DNA from: Ch128b sp964527925
GTDB taxonomy: Bacteria; Bacteroidota; Ignavibacteria; Ch128b
Direction: 5' to 3'
DNA length: 64,000 nucleotides
Assembly: GCA_964527925.1 (NCBI GenBank)
Contig: CAZGQO010000007.1
Location: forward strand, 59,455 to 123,454
The translations under genes were made by a program, and so were the position numbers. Numbering within the stretch: the stretch's first letter is position 1; each line of letters starts with the position of its first letter. The notes beneath the pieces are model-generated. The model was not told the origin of the DNA, searched no databases, and worked only from the letters and a program-made list of their open reading frames with translations. Positions 26,681 to 35,747 of the stretch are shown one piece after another.

Positions 26681-27157
26681 TCAGGATGCAAGTTGATAGA
26701 AATTTTTAAAGAAGGAATCTGCTAAATAAAAATCCACTGAGATCCAGTACAAACCTTTATTCTTCACAAAAACATAATGAAGCATTCCCATTCCTGTGCA
26801 TTTATAGATTACTTCACTTCGATAAGTAAAAAATTCTGGTGAAGTGAAGATTGAATTTTCTGGCGAAATTTTTTTTGTCATTTTCTGGAAGTCATTCAAA
26901 GCTTTTTCTTTATCTGGATAAAGAGTTAAATAAACTATTGCGCTGCCTGAAAGGTCTTCATAGAATCCAATGTAATTCTCATGTTCTGTTACTGGTTGAA
27001 AATGCAGTTTATTGATATACTTCTTGGCTTCTTCACCCTCAACTAATTTCACAAGTCGAAGATTATTTACTTTATCTGGCAAAGGATTTTTTGATTGTGA
27101 ACATTGAATAAAAAACAAGACTGTTAAGATTAAAAGGAGAGATAAATTAAATTTCAT
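26681..27157 (-). CDS. Lipoprotein of unknown function
   Basis: This 158-residue protein has lipobox FFIQC (Cys near residue 19). The mature part (LVEGEEAKKYINKLH, YPDKEKALNDFQKM) looks like a small alpha/beta protein of the type annotated as conserved hypothetical lipoprotein. It starts 16 nt after the crotonase stop and is followed 26 nt later by the phosphoesterase gene, so all three may share a transcript. Function unknown. Confidence 0.72.
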   Translation of the reverse strand: MKFNLSLLLILTVLFFIQCSQSKNPLPDKVNNLRLVKLVEGEEAKKYINKLHFQPVTEHENYIGFYEDLSGSAIVYLTLYPDKEKALNDFQKMTKKISPENSIFTSPEFFTYRSEVIYKCTGMGMLHYVFVKNKGLYWISVDFYLADSFFKNFYQLAS

Positions 27158-27173
27158 TTATTCTGTTAACTCC

Positions 27174-27938
27174 TCACTCTTCTTTCTTAAAAATTTTTTG
27201 AAGCCTGCCGCTTGTAATTTCATTAAGAACTAAACGAGCACTGATTTCGGATCGTTCGTTGATAAGCTGTTCAAAGTTTTCTGTATCTGTCCAGAAGATT
27301 GACTTCATTTTCTGCAATGTAGTTAAATTAGTTTTTGCAAATGATTTTGAAAGATTTTCTATCTCTTTATCCATTTCATCAGGGTTATCGACAACTTTCG
27401 AGTAGAGTCCATAATTTTTTCCCCATTCTGCATCTCTCCATTCAGTATCAAGAGAAATAGAAGCAAAAGCAGAATATCCGATTTTTCGAATGACAAATGG
27501 ACTGATAACAAATGGTCCAAAACCCAGTGAGAGTTCACTAAACCTGATTGATGCGTTTTTGGTCGCAATTGCATAATCAGAGGCACTCACAAGTCCAACT
27601 CCTCCTCCAACTATTTTGCCGTGAACTCGAGCAATAACAGGCTTACTACAACAGATTATCGTATTCAACATTTTACCAAAAGAATAGAAAAAATCTTTGG
27701 CTTTTTCATAACTATCAATTGCTAATAACTCATCAAGAGATGCCCCGGCACAAAATGCACCTTCACCCTCACTTCTAAGTATAACTGCGTTAATTTCGTC
27801 ATTTTGATCAACATCACTGAACTCCTTCATCAATCTAAATAAAAATCCAGAATTCAATGAGTTCCCCTTTGGACTGAAAAATTTAATTGTACAAATTTTA
27901 TCATGTATTTCGCTTGTTATATAACCATTGTGATCCAT
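27174..27938 (-). CDS. Enoyl-CoA hydratase/isomerase family protein
   Basis: This crotonase-fold protein of about 254 residues has the oxyanion-hole segments GAFCAGASLDEL and HGKIVGGGVGLVSASDYAIA and the catalytic-region FSELSLGFGP with one Glu kept. It should act on an acyl-CoA thioester (hydration, isomerisation or similar). The frame opens at a GTG at 27950, but GGAGG at 27942-27946 lies 3 codons into that version, so the ATG at 27938 is the true start. No fatty-acid genes lie beside it, so the substrate is open. Confidence 0.88.
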   Translation of the reverse strand: MDHNGYITSEIHDKICTIKFFSPKGNSLNSGFLFRLMKEFSDVDQNDEINAVILRSEGEGAFCAGASLDELLAIDSYEKAKDFFYSFGKMLNTIICCSKPVIARVHGKIVGGGVGLVSASDYAIATKNASIRFSELSLGFGPFVISPFVIRKIGYSAFASISLDTEWRDAEWGKNYGLYSKVVDNPDEMDKEIENLSKSFAKTNLTTLQKMKSIFWTDTENFEQLINERSEISARLVLNEITSGRLQKIFKKEE

Positions 27939-28075
27939 TTTTTCCTCCACAATTGAAATTTTCTAAATTCAAAATAGAGATTTCTATTTGATAATAAAAG
28001 ATTAACAATTTTTAGATTAAGTTTGATAATTTCATTTAATTATTGAGTATTTTTAAATAAAAATTTTGAGTGATA

Positions 28076-28891
28076 ATGATGATAAAAAAAGTTTGCACAA
28101 TTTTAATTACTCTGGTTTTTATATTTAATCTTTTTGAGAAATCAGCAAATGGACAAAATAAGTATGAACTGAATATAAAAACTGAATTACTAACCGGTTC
28201 AATTGGGAGTGGTTTGTTTCTCGCATCAATGTTCACAAGCAAAAATGCGTCATTTACAATAAATGATTTGAATAATCTTGATAAAAGCCAGATAAATTCT
28301 TTTGATAGAAGTGCAACAAAATTCTACTCAAAAGAATTGAGTACACTTAGTGATGTATTATTAATAACTTCGGTCAGCTTGCCAGCAATTGTTTTTTTAA
28401 CAAACAATGAGACAAAAGAAGATTTACAAACAATTGGGTTTATGTATCTCGAAACATTACTCATCACAAATGGAATTACAAATCTCACAAAAAATCTGAC
28501 TGAACGTTTTAGACCAATTGCTTATAATCCCAATGTTCCAGCTTCAATAAAGATCGATCCCGATACTCGAAAATCATTTTTCTCAGGTCATACATCAGTA
28601 TCATTTGCATCTGCTGTTTTTTTCTCTGAAGTTTTTTCGAATTACAGTGATGATAAAAAATTGAATACTTTCGTCTGGATAGGTTCACTTACACTTGCAA
28701 CTGGTACAGGATTACTAAGATATTTTTCTGGTAAACATTTCCCGACAGATATTCTTGCTGGTTCTGTTGTTGGGAGTTTGATAGGATATGCAATACCAAA
28801 AATCCACCAAAAAAATAGTGCACTAAACTTAAATCAAAGTTATGGGGTTATAAATATTTCATATAGATTTAATTCGATAGCTACTCGGTAG
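28076..28891 (+). CDS. PAP2-family phosphatase, exported
   Basis: This protein of about 271 residues has an N-terminal signal or anchor (ILITLVFIFNLFEKSANG). The three acid-phosphatase motifs are present: KNLTERFRP, SFFSGHTSVSF and RYFSGKHFPTDILAG, including the catalytic His pair and the Arg. PAP2 enzymes dephosphorylate lipid phosphates, undecaprenyl diphosphate or lipid A at the periplasmic face. The frame can open at a GTG at 28070; I chose the ATG at 28076. It is convergent with the URO-D gene at an 7-nt gap. Confidence 0.9.
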   Translation: MMIKKVCTILITLVFIFNLFEKSANGQNKYELNIKTELLTGSIGSGLFLASMFTSKNASFTINDLNNLDKSQINSFDRSATKFYSKELSTLSDVLLITSVSLPAIVFLTNNETKEDLQTIGFMYLETLLITNGITNLTKNLTERFRPIAYNPNVPASIKIDPDTRKSFFSGHTSVSFASAVFFSEVFSNYSDDKKLNTFVWIGSLTLATGTGLLRYFSGKHFPTDILAGSVVGSLIGYAIPKIHQKNSALNLNQSYGVINISYRFNSIATR

Positions 28892-28898
28892 AATTAAT

Positions 28899-30032
28899 TC
28901 AATATTTGCCAAATTCTTCAACCAGGGATTTCAAAAGCTGAATATTTTCTTTTGGCACGAGCGGTGCAATTGAACATGCAGTGCTTAAAAGAAATCCACC
29001 ACCTTCTTTCCCGATTTCAATTATCGCTTTTACATCTTTGATTATTCTATCTCTATCACCATAAAGTAATGTGTTTACTGAATCAATGTTTCCTTTAATG
29101 AAAGCATTCCTGCCCAATCTTTTCTTTGCATCAAATAATTCAACATTGCCAAGTGGTGGTGGATCAAGACACTCAAGTCCCAAAGTTCCTGATTCAATCA
29201 TAAGTTCCAATCTATCGCCGATTGACCCGCAGGTATGCGTGTAAACAAATTTTCCTCTTGATTTGATTGCAGAAATTATTTGTGATTCAAAAGGCAAGAC
29301 AAATTTTTTATAAAACTCTGGTGAAATAAATCCAGCACCTGCAAATGGTGAAGAAATCTTTATCGCATCTATCTTTTTCTTGCACATTTCTTCAGCAAGT
29401 TTTTTGATTCCATCTGTAAATTTCTGCAGAATACTTTGACATTTATTTGGATTTTCAATTAAAGCAATTAAAGCATTTTCATAACCCAATAAATCAAGTA
29501 AGTAATCAAATGGAGATGTAATCTCACCGTGAATTGAAAATTCATCACCAACTTTTTCATAAATCACATCAAAAATTTCAAATTTATTATTCATGTCAAT
29601 TCTGAAGTGAAGACCACCCGAAACTGGAATGTAATCAATTTCATTAGGGATGGTTGTTATCTCAAAATCATCAATGGAAGGAAACACTCGCTCTTGATAA
29701 AATTCTGGAAATGGTAAATCCTCTCTGGTGAAGATTAATTTTCTGTCATCAAGGTAGACAATTTCTTTATCGCCCTGTTGTTCTCGATTAGAGTAAATTT
29801 CTTTCCAGTTTTTGAAATGACCATGCAAGCTTACAAGTATTCCATCAAAATTATATAGTTCACGAAGTTTAATAAGACCATTGGCAAAAGTTTCGACATC
29901 GAACCAGAATTTAACAGGTGAGACATCAGGCAATTGTTGAAGCATGTGTCCAATACTCATCTGACACATAAGCGGCACGCGATCGGGAATTTCAAATCGC
30001 ATTGCCGCTAAAATTCTCTCGTGAGAGGTCAT
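28899..30032 (-). CDS. Uroporphyrinogen decarboxylase-fold methyltransferase-like protein
   Basis: This 377-residue protein belongs to the URO-D superfamily. It starts in the family style (SHERILAAMRFEIPDRVPL). YTHTCGSIG plus a later Cys in STACSIAPL fit the HxC...C zinc site of MtaA/MtbA-type corrinoid:CoM or methyltransferase proteins rather than haem-synthesis HemE, whose Arg/Asp active-site pattern is not obvious. It lies 16 nt after the acylating aldehyde dehydrogenase gene. No corrinoid protein is nearby, so substrate and methyl acceptor are unknown. Confidence 0.82.
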   Translation of the reverse strand: MTSHERILAAMRFEIPDRVPLMCQMSIGHMLQQLPDVSPVKFWFDVETFANGLIKLRELYNFDGILVSLHGHFKNWKEIYSNREQQGDKEIVYLDDRKLIFTREDLPFPEFYQERVFPSIDDFEITTIPNEIDYIPVSGGLHFRIDMNNKFEIFDVIYEKVGDEFSIHGEITSPFDYLLDLLGYENALIALIENPNKCQSILQKFTDGIKKLAEEMCKKKIDAIKISSPFAGAGFISPEFYKKFVLPFESQIISAIKSRGKFVYTHTCGSIGDRLELMIESGTLGLECLDPPPLGNVELFDAKKRLGRNAFIKGNIDSVNTLLYGDRDRIIKDVKAIIEIGKEGGGFLLSTACSIAPLVPKENIQLLKSLVEEFGKY

Positions 30033-30048
30033 TTTTAAAACTAATCGA

Positions 30049-31656
30049 TTAAGTTTTCTTAAACTCTCTAATAATCTTTTCTATTTCTTCTTCATAAATT
30101 CCAGTACCGAGTGTCTTTCCCTTTGGAGCAGTTGGGTATTTCCCTTTTTCGTAGGTATAAGATTCTTTTATTGGAGGATTACCAGCTCGAATTCTCATTC
30201 TCTCTTCTATCTCTTGAATCCAGCCTGTTGATTGTCTTTCCGAGTGAGATTGTGTAACAAACGCAGATCCAGCGAATGAATTCAAACTTCCACCAGAATC
30301 TGGATTCATTGGATTAGTTTCGAAGGCAAGTTTTTTATAATTGAGTAGATGTTTAGCAGTTACATTTTCAGAGATGATTGAACCACCCCAGGTACCTGGA
30401 CCCAGGGTCATTGATGGATAAAGCGCAGTTGTATAGCCTACGGCCCCAAGTGCAGCAACTGTGTTTACTAAAATTCTGAATGTCGGTTTTTCAAGTGCGA
30501 ATTTCATAATTATATCTTTGTCATTAGAATGAATTACAAGCGTATGACCAAGTCCGCCAAATTCCAGAATATCAATGCAACGATGACAGGCATTCAACCA
30601 ACCTTCTTCTGTGTAGAAGGCAAGTATTGGAGAAAGTTTTTCCATTGAAAGTGGCTCGTGTTTGCCAACTGAATTCAATTCACAAATCAGAACACGAGTG
30701 TTTGGCGGGACATTAAATCCAGCTTTTTGAGCAATAACTGGCGCAGCACGCCCAACAATTTCTGGATTAATTCTTCCATCACGAACTAAAACACGCTCAA
30801 GCATTTTTTTCTCTTCAGCACTAATAAAATAACCACCATTTCGTTTGCATTCTTCGATGACTTTTTCTCTTATTGGTCTATCACAAACAATTGCCTGCTC
30901 AGAAGAACATAAAACACCATTATCAAATGTTTTTCCCGTAAAGATATCAGCGACAGCTTTTCTGATATTTGCTGTTCTTTCGATGAAAGCAGGCACATTA
31001 CCAGGACCAACTCCATAGGCTGGCTTACCAGCACTATAAGCTGCACGCACCATTTGTGAACTTCCAGTAGCTAAAATTATTGCAACATCACGATGTCTCA
31101 TTAATTCATTTGTGCCTTCCATTGTTGCAATAGAAATACAGTTTATTAATCCTCTTGGTGCACCTTCTTTAACAGCTGCCTCTTCCATTATTTTTGCAGC
31201 TTCAAATGTACACTTTGCTGCTGCAGGATGTGGAGCGGCGACAATTGCGTTTCGTGCTTTAACAGAAATCAACGCTTTATAAATCATGGTTGAAGTAGGA
31301 TTAGTTGATGGAATAAGTGCGGCAACCACACCCATTGGTTCTGCAATCTCAACTATCTTTCCATTTTCATAGACATTAACAACGCCAACAGTCTTCAAAT
31401 CTTTGATTGATTCATAAACAAACTTAGAACCAAAAATATTTTTCGTGATTTTATCCTGTACATTTCCAAAGCCGGTTTCTTCAACAGCCATCTTGGCTAA
31501 TTTTTCGCGAGCCTCATAAGCTGCCTCAGCCATTGCTTTAACAACTTTATCAACTTGCGATTGAGTGTAATGCTTAAACTCAAGCTGAGCTTCTTTTGCC
31601 CTTTTGCAGAGATCCCTTACTTCCTGAATAGATTGTAAATCTTTATCAAATTGCAT
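30049..31656 (-). CDS. CoA-acylating aldehyde dehydrogenase (EutE/AdhE-N type)
   Basis: This protein of about 535 residues converts an aldehyde, NAD and CoA to acyl-CoA (or the reverse). Features: the N-terminal helical leader, the cofactor segment LIPSTNPTSTMIYKAL, GTNELMRHRDVAIILATG, GVGPGNVPAFIE, and the catalytic Cys in FDNGVLCSSEQ. The family ending GTWGGSIISENV matches acetaldehyde and succinic-semialdehyde acylating enzymes. Frame opens at 31668, but GAGG lies 6 nt before the ATG at 31656, the better start. It is paired with the URO-D-like gene downstream. Confidence 0.92.
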   Translation of the reverse strand: MQFDKDLQSIQEVRDLCKRAKEAQLEFKHYTQSQVDKVVKAMAEAAYEAREKLAKMAVEETGFGNVQDKITKNIFGSKFVYESIKDLKTVGVVNVYENGKIVEIAEPMGVVAALIPSTNPTSTMIYKALISVKARNAIVAAPHPAAAKCTFEAAKIMEEAAVKEGAPRGLINCISIATMEGTNELMRHRDVAIILATGSSQMVRAAYSAGKPAYGVGPGNVPAFIERTANIRKAVADIFTGKTFDNGVLCSSEQAIVCDRPIREKVIEECKRNGGYFISAEEKKMLERVLVRDGRINPEIVGRAAPVIAQKAGFNVPPNTRVLICELNSVGKHEPLSMEKLSPILAFYTEEGWLNACHRCIDILEFGGLGHTLVIHSNDKDIIMKFALEKPTFRILVNTVAALGAVGYTTALYPSMTLGPGTWGGSIISENVTAKHLLNYKKLAFETNPMNPDSGGSLNSFAGSAFVTQSHSERQSTGWIQEIEERMRIRAGNPPIKESYTYEKGKYPTAPKGKTLGTGIYEEEIEKIIREFKKT

Positions 31657-31776
31657 TGCAAACCTCATAATTTATTTGAAAAAATAATTGTATATATGAC
31701 AAAAGGCAAACACTTACTTTCGTTAATCCCATATTTAGTTTAATTCTATTTTACTTAATTACATGTGTTTACAAGA

Positions 31777-32853
31777 CTAAATCACAGCTGATTCAATCAA
31801 TGCAAACTTCTCATTATCAACATCAATCATCGCACGTGTACCAATTGGTAGAGTGTACTTATCTTTTATATGTCCGAATGGCAGGCCATAGATTACTGGA
31901 ATTCCCAGATTACTTAATCTGTCTATCAAAACTTCCCTTAGATTAAAAGATTCTTTAAAGCCCGGATTTTCTTTTCTTACTTCACAATTTGAAAATTTAC
32001 CTAATATTATAGCTTTAGATTTTTCAAGTTTTCTTGAATTAATTAATTGAGTGAACATTCTATCAATTCTGTACGGTTCTTCCCCAACTTCTTCAATGAA
32101 AAGAATTTTATCAGCAGGGTCAAAATCAAATTCTGTCCCAATTGATGAAATTATTAATGAAAGATTTCCGCCGATTAAAATTCCTTCCGTTCTGCCACCG
32201 CTAATTTTTAATATTCCTTCGATTGAAGAATTTCCAGTAGCTGAGTTGCTTGATTCTTCTGATTGAAATTCAAATTCCAGATAATCTGTGCCTTTAAATA
32301 AAATTTCATAGAAATACTTTTTTGTAAAATCATTAAAAGTTGAAATGCCGACTGGACCATGAAAAGTCACAAGACCTGTCTTCGTAAAAATTGCAATTAA
32401 TAAAGAAGTTATATCCGAATAACCAATTAAAACTTTAGGATTTCTTTTTATTAAATCATAATTAATAAGTCTTAATATTCTCGGGGTTCCGTAGCCGCCT
32501 CGAGTACACATAATTCCATCAATATCTTCTCTTGAAAACATTTCGTGCAAATCAGCAACTCTATCGAAATCATTCCCTGCAAGGTAACCAAGTTTTTTAA
32601 ATAAATTTTTCGAATGAATTGCAATTAAATCAAGATCATTTAAATTTTTCTCGATTAGTTCATATTCTTCCTCAGTTACAAAACTTGCTGGAGAGATGAT
32701 TCCAACACGACTTTTTGGTTTTAATCGTTTAGGTTTGATGATTGAACGAACCTGAAACTGATCAGCATGAAGTAAATTAGAACTCAAAATCCCATTTAAT
32801 GGAGGAAATACAAAAGAGAGAGTTGAAATTTTCAGGAATTCGCTTCGTTTCAT
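31777..32853 (-). CDS. LD-carboxypeptidase (peptidase S66) with Tat-like signal
   Basis: This 358-residue peptidase of family S66 removes the terminal D-Ala from murein tetrapeptides. Nucleophile Ser lies in IGYSDITSL near residue 145, with the Glu segment LFIEEVGEEPYRI and the His in PFGHIKDKYTLPIG. The N-terminus MKRSEFLKIS followed by a hydrophobic stretch resembles a twin-arginine signal with KR, so this copy may be exported, unlike classical cytoplasmic LdcA. ATG follows the TlpA stop by 1 nt (operon). With lysA in the same operon, a peptidoglycan/diaminopimelate link is plausible. Confidence 0.9.
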   Translation of the reverse strand: MKRSEFLKISTLSFVFPPLNGILSSNLLHADQFQVRSIIKPKRLKPKSRVGIISPASFVTEEEYELIEKNLNDLDLIAIHSKNLFKKLGYLAGNDFDRVADLHEMFSREDIDGIMCTRGGYGTPRILRLINYDLIKRNPKVLIGYSDITSLLIAIFTKTGLVTFHGPVGISTFNDFTKKYFYEILFKGTDYLEFEFQSEESSNSATGNSSIEGILKISGGRTEGILIGGNLSLIISSIGTEFDFDPADKILFIEEVGEEPYRIDRMFTQLINSRKLEKSKAIILGKFSNCEVRKENPGFKESFNLREVLIDRLSNLGIPVIYGLPFGHIKDKYTLPIGTRAMIDVDNEKFALIESAVI

Positions 32854-32854
32854 T

Positions 32855-33370
32855 TCATTTACTTGAATTCAAAACCTCTTTAATTGCCGAATCAAATGAA
32901 TCAAAATCTCGCATTCCAATTATAAATTTCTTTTGAACACCTCTGGTATCATAAATAAAAGTTGTTGGAATTTCTCCTTTCCAGTGAGGGTTTAAGAAAT
33001 TGATCAAATCTTCCACTTTCTCAAAATTATGAATGTAAATTTTAAAATTGAGATTGTTTTTTTCCAGGAAAGGAATAACCTCAGATTCAATGTCTGCTCT
33101 GTCATCAACACTCAAACCAACTATTTCAACTTTTTTATTCTTATACTTATCAGCAAGTTTTACGATATCTGGAAATTCTTTCTTGCATGGCGGACACCAG
33201 CTCGCCCAAACATTGAGGAAGAGAATTTTCCCCCTCCGATTTTTAATTAACTTTTCAAGTTTTGTTTTGTCAATTTCTTCAACTGTAATTTTTTTCTTTG
33301 ATTGAGCAGATAGTGAAAAAGTTAATCCAACTATTATAAGCAAAACAAAGATTGATTTCATTTTAATCAT
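32855..33370 (-). CDS. TlpA-like thioredoxin-fold protein, secreted
   Basis: This protein of about 171 residues has a signal peptide (MIKMKSIFVLLIIVGLTF) and a thioredoxin fold with active site WASWCPPCKKEF. The ending IPTTFIYDTRGV provides the cis-Pro loop. It should reduce disulfides outside the cytoplasm. The frame opens at 33397, but AGAGGG at 6 nt before the ATG at 33370 marks the start, 1 nt after the preceding gene's stop. Its membrane electron donor is not visible here. Confidence 0.9.
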   Translation of the reverse strand: MIKMKSIFVLLIIVGLTFSLSAQSKKKITVEEIDKTKLEKLIKNRRGKILFLNVWASWCPPCKKEFPDIVKLADKYKNKKVEIVGLSVDDRADIESEVIPFLEKNNLNFKIYIHNFEKVEDLINFLNPHWKGEIPTTFIYDTRGVQKKFIIGMRDFDSFDSAIKEVLNSSK

Positions 33371-33371
33371 T

Positions 33372-33938
33372 TTAAACCCTCTTAATTGTGCAACCAAATG
33401 CTTTAGTTTCTTTTACAGTAACTTCTTTGCCTGATAAAATTTCATTCAATGCATTTCTTAAATCTTCCTGCTTAACATTTTTAATTTTTCTCGAATCGTC
33501 TATTCTACCATGATATAACAATTCAAAGTTTGAATTAAGAACATAAACTTCAGGTGTGAACGAAGCTTCAAAAGTATCGGCAATTTTATTTCCAACATCT
33601 TTGAGTATCAGGAAATTAAGTCCATTCTTTTTAGCATGTTCTTTAATTTCTTCAACAGATTCCTCTTTGTTTGAATTAATCCCGATAAAGGCAACACCTT
33701 TATCTTTATATTCCTGAGATAAATTCTCCATTCTTGAATTGTAATCATTTGAAACCGGGCATCTTGTTGATATGAAAATTATTACAATTGCTTTTGAATT
33801 TTTGAAATCCTGTAGTGAGTATTCTTTACCATTTACATCTTTCAAAGAAAAATTTTCGAACTTTTTCTTATCAAACGAAAATCCACTTAGAATAATTAAG
33901 CAAAGCAGAACTAAAATTACTTGAATTTTTTTAACCAT
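33372..33938 (-). CDS. Redoxin-domain protein (AhpC/TSA-like), exported
   Basis: This 188-residue protein has a signal peptide and a peroxiredoxin/ResA-type fold. The redox segment is FISTRCPVSNDYN with a single N-terminal active-site Cys. A family tail ends TKAFGCTIKRV with a second conserved Cys, the usual partner in this redoxin group. It acts in the periplasm. Ribosome site GGAGAA precedes the ATG. It starts 40 nt after lysA and is followed at once by the TlpA-like gene, suggesting one redox pair. Confidence 0.85.
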   Translation of the reverse strand: MVKKIQVILVLLCLIILSGFSFDKKKFENFSLKDVNGKEYSLQDFKNSKAIVIIFISTRCPVSNDYNSRMENLSQEYKDKGVAFIGINSNKEESVEEIKEHAKKNGLNFLILKDVGNKIADTFEASFTPEVYVLNSNFELLYHGRIDDSRKIKNVKQEDLRNALNEILSGKEVTVKETKAFGCTIKRV

Positions 33939-33978
33939 GATTATTCTCCTTTTTTAATTGTAAACTTTTACTAAGTGA

Positions 33979-35253
33979 TTAAAGTTCAGAACCAAAGAAT
34001 TCATCTATAATTTTTTCATTTCTGATTAAGTCTTCAAAACTTTCCCTGTCCCTAATCACATAAAATTTATTATCATCAACCAGCACTTCAGCAACTCTTC
34101 TTCTTGAATTATAATTTGAAGACATGCAGAAGCCATAAGCACCAGCGGACATAATTGCAATCAATTCACCCTGGTAAGTTTCAACAAATTGTCTATTTTT
34201 CGCAAAGAAATCGCCGGTTTCACAAGCTGGACCAACAATATCATAATTCACAATATCGTGATTTGATTCTTTTACTGGAAGAATATGATGATAGGAATTA
34301 TAAAAAGCTGGCCTCAATAAATCGTTAACGGCAGCATCGACTATTAAAAATTTTTTATCGCGATGATATTTAGTAAACAATGTCTTTGTCATTAAAGCAC
34401 CTGCATCGGCAGTTAAATATCTTCCTGGTTCAAATAAAATTTTACACTCACTTTGTTTCAGTTCTTCTTTAATTGCATTTGCATAATCAAAAACATCAGG
34501 AACAGGTTCATCGTTATATTGAACCCCAAGTCCACCACCAACATCAAAATGAGATATTTGAATTCCAATTTTTCTTAATTTAAAAATCAACTCATTCATC
34601 AGTGTAACCGCTTCTTTAAATGCCGAAACTTCAGTTATCTGCGAACCGATGTGCATATCTATGCCAGTAATTTCGAGATTGCTTAAACTTTTTGCCAATT
34701 TAAATGCTTCAATTGCGTCTTCTTGACTAATTCCGAATTTACTTTCATAAAGACCAGTCGTTATATACGGATGAGTTTTGGGATCAACATTTGGATTTAC
34801 TCGAATTGCAATCCTTGCAACTTTATTCTCTTTTTTTGCGAGATTGTTAATCAATTCTAATTCCTGGAATGACTCAATCTTAAATAAGAAAATTTCATTT
34901 CTCAATCCCATCAAAATTTCTTCTTCAGTTTTTCCAACTCCTGTAAAGAGAATGTTATTTGGATTTGCACCAATCTTCAATGCACGGAATAACTCACCGC
35001 CAGAATTTACATCCAATCCTGAACCCAATGAATAAAAAATCTTCATCACAGTGAGATTTGAGTTAGCTTTAATTGCATAAAAAATTTTGTGTTCAATATC
35101 ACTAAAAGCTTGATAAAATGATTTGTATCTATCTACAAACGATTTTTTGCTGTATACATAAAAAGGTGTTCCAATGAAGCTGGCTAATTCTTCTAAGTCT
35201 ATGTTTTCGCAGTAAAGCTTGTTGTTTTTGTATCTAAAATTCTCGAATCTCAT
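33979..35253 (-). CDS. lysA: Diaminopimelate decarboxylase
   Basis: This 424-residue PLP enzyme makes lysine from meso-diaminopimelate. The PLP lysine lies in FYAIKANSN near residue 63. HIGSQI, GGGLGVQYND, EPGRYLTADAG and GPACETGDF match LysA motifs, including the active-site Cys-Glu. Length is normal. It is the first gene of an operon with the redoxin, TlpA and LD-carboxypeptidase genes, and divergent from the cupin gene across 73 nt. Confidence 0.96.
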   Translation of the reverse strand: MRFENFRYKNNKLYCENIDLEELASFIGTPFYVYSKKSFVDRYKSFYQAFSDIEHKIFYAIKANSNLTVMKIFYSLGSGLDVNSGGELFRALKIGANPNNILFTGVGKTEEEILMGLRNEIFLFKIESFQELELINNLAKKENKVARIAIRVNPNVDPKTHPYITTGLYESKFGISQEDAIEAFKLAKSLSNLEITGIDMHIGSQITEVSAFKEAVTLMNELIFKLRKIGIQISHFDVGGGLGVQYNDEPVPDVFDYANAIKEELKQSECKILFEPGRYLTADAGALMTKTLFTKYHRDKKFLIVDAAVNDLLRPAFYNSYHHILPVKESNHDIVNYDIVGPACETGDFFAKNRQFVETYQGELIAIMSAGAYGFCMSSNYNSRRRVAEVLVDDNKFYVIRDRESFEDLIRNEKIIDEFFGSEL

Positions 35254-35326
35254 TTTGAACCTGAATATTTATCAAAGATAAAAATTATATTATTTTGTAT
35301 GAACTAATGAATTGAAAGGAATAGTT

Positions 35327-35689
35327 ATGAAATACATTATTAAAAGAAATCCTTTTCAAGTACCAACAAATGATGGAAAGATTATAAAAGAACATTTTGG
35401 AATTCCATCAACCGGAACGAACGAAATTAGCATTGCTCACATGATTGCACCAGCTGGATGGAAAGAACCTTTTCAAGTACCAGAATTTGATGAATATACT
35501 TTTGTAATCAGAGGTAAAAAAATGATTGAGATTGATGTCGAGAAAATAATTTTAAATGCAGGTGAAAGTATTCTTGTTAGAAAAGGTGCAAAAGTTCGTT
35601 ACTCGAATCCATTTGAAGAAAATGTTGAATACATTTCCATTTGTGTTCCTGCTTTCTCAATTGAGAGGGTTCATCGGGAAGGTGAATAA
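35327..35689 (+). CDS. Small cupin-domain protein
   Basis: This protein of about 120 residues has a single cupin barrel: EFDEYTFVIRGKKMIEID gives the first strand pair with Glu, and GESILVRKGAKVRYSNP the second. The usual His-rich metal motif is weak, so metal binding is unclear. The frame opens at a TTG at 35312, but GGA before the ATG at 35327 is the better start. Possible sugar- or small-acid binding; no partner gene is adjacent. Confidence 0.82.
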   Translation: MKYIIKRNPFQVPTNDGKIIKEHFGIPSTGTNEISIAHMIAPAGWKEPFQVPEFDEYTFVIRGKKMIEIDVEKIILNAGESILVRKGAKVRYSNPFEENVEYISICVPAFSIERVHREGE

Positions 35690-35747
35690 ATTTACAATCT
35701 AAAATTTTTTTTGCTGGACTCATCATCTCCCTGATGAATTTTATATC

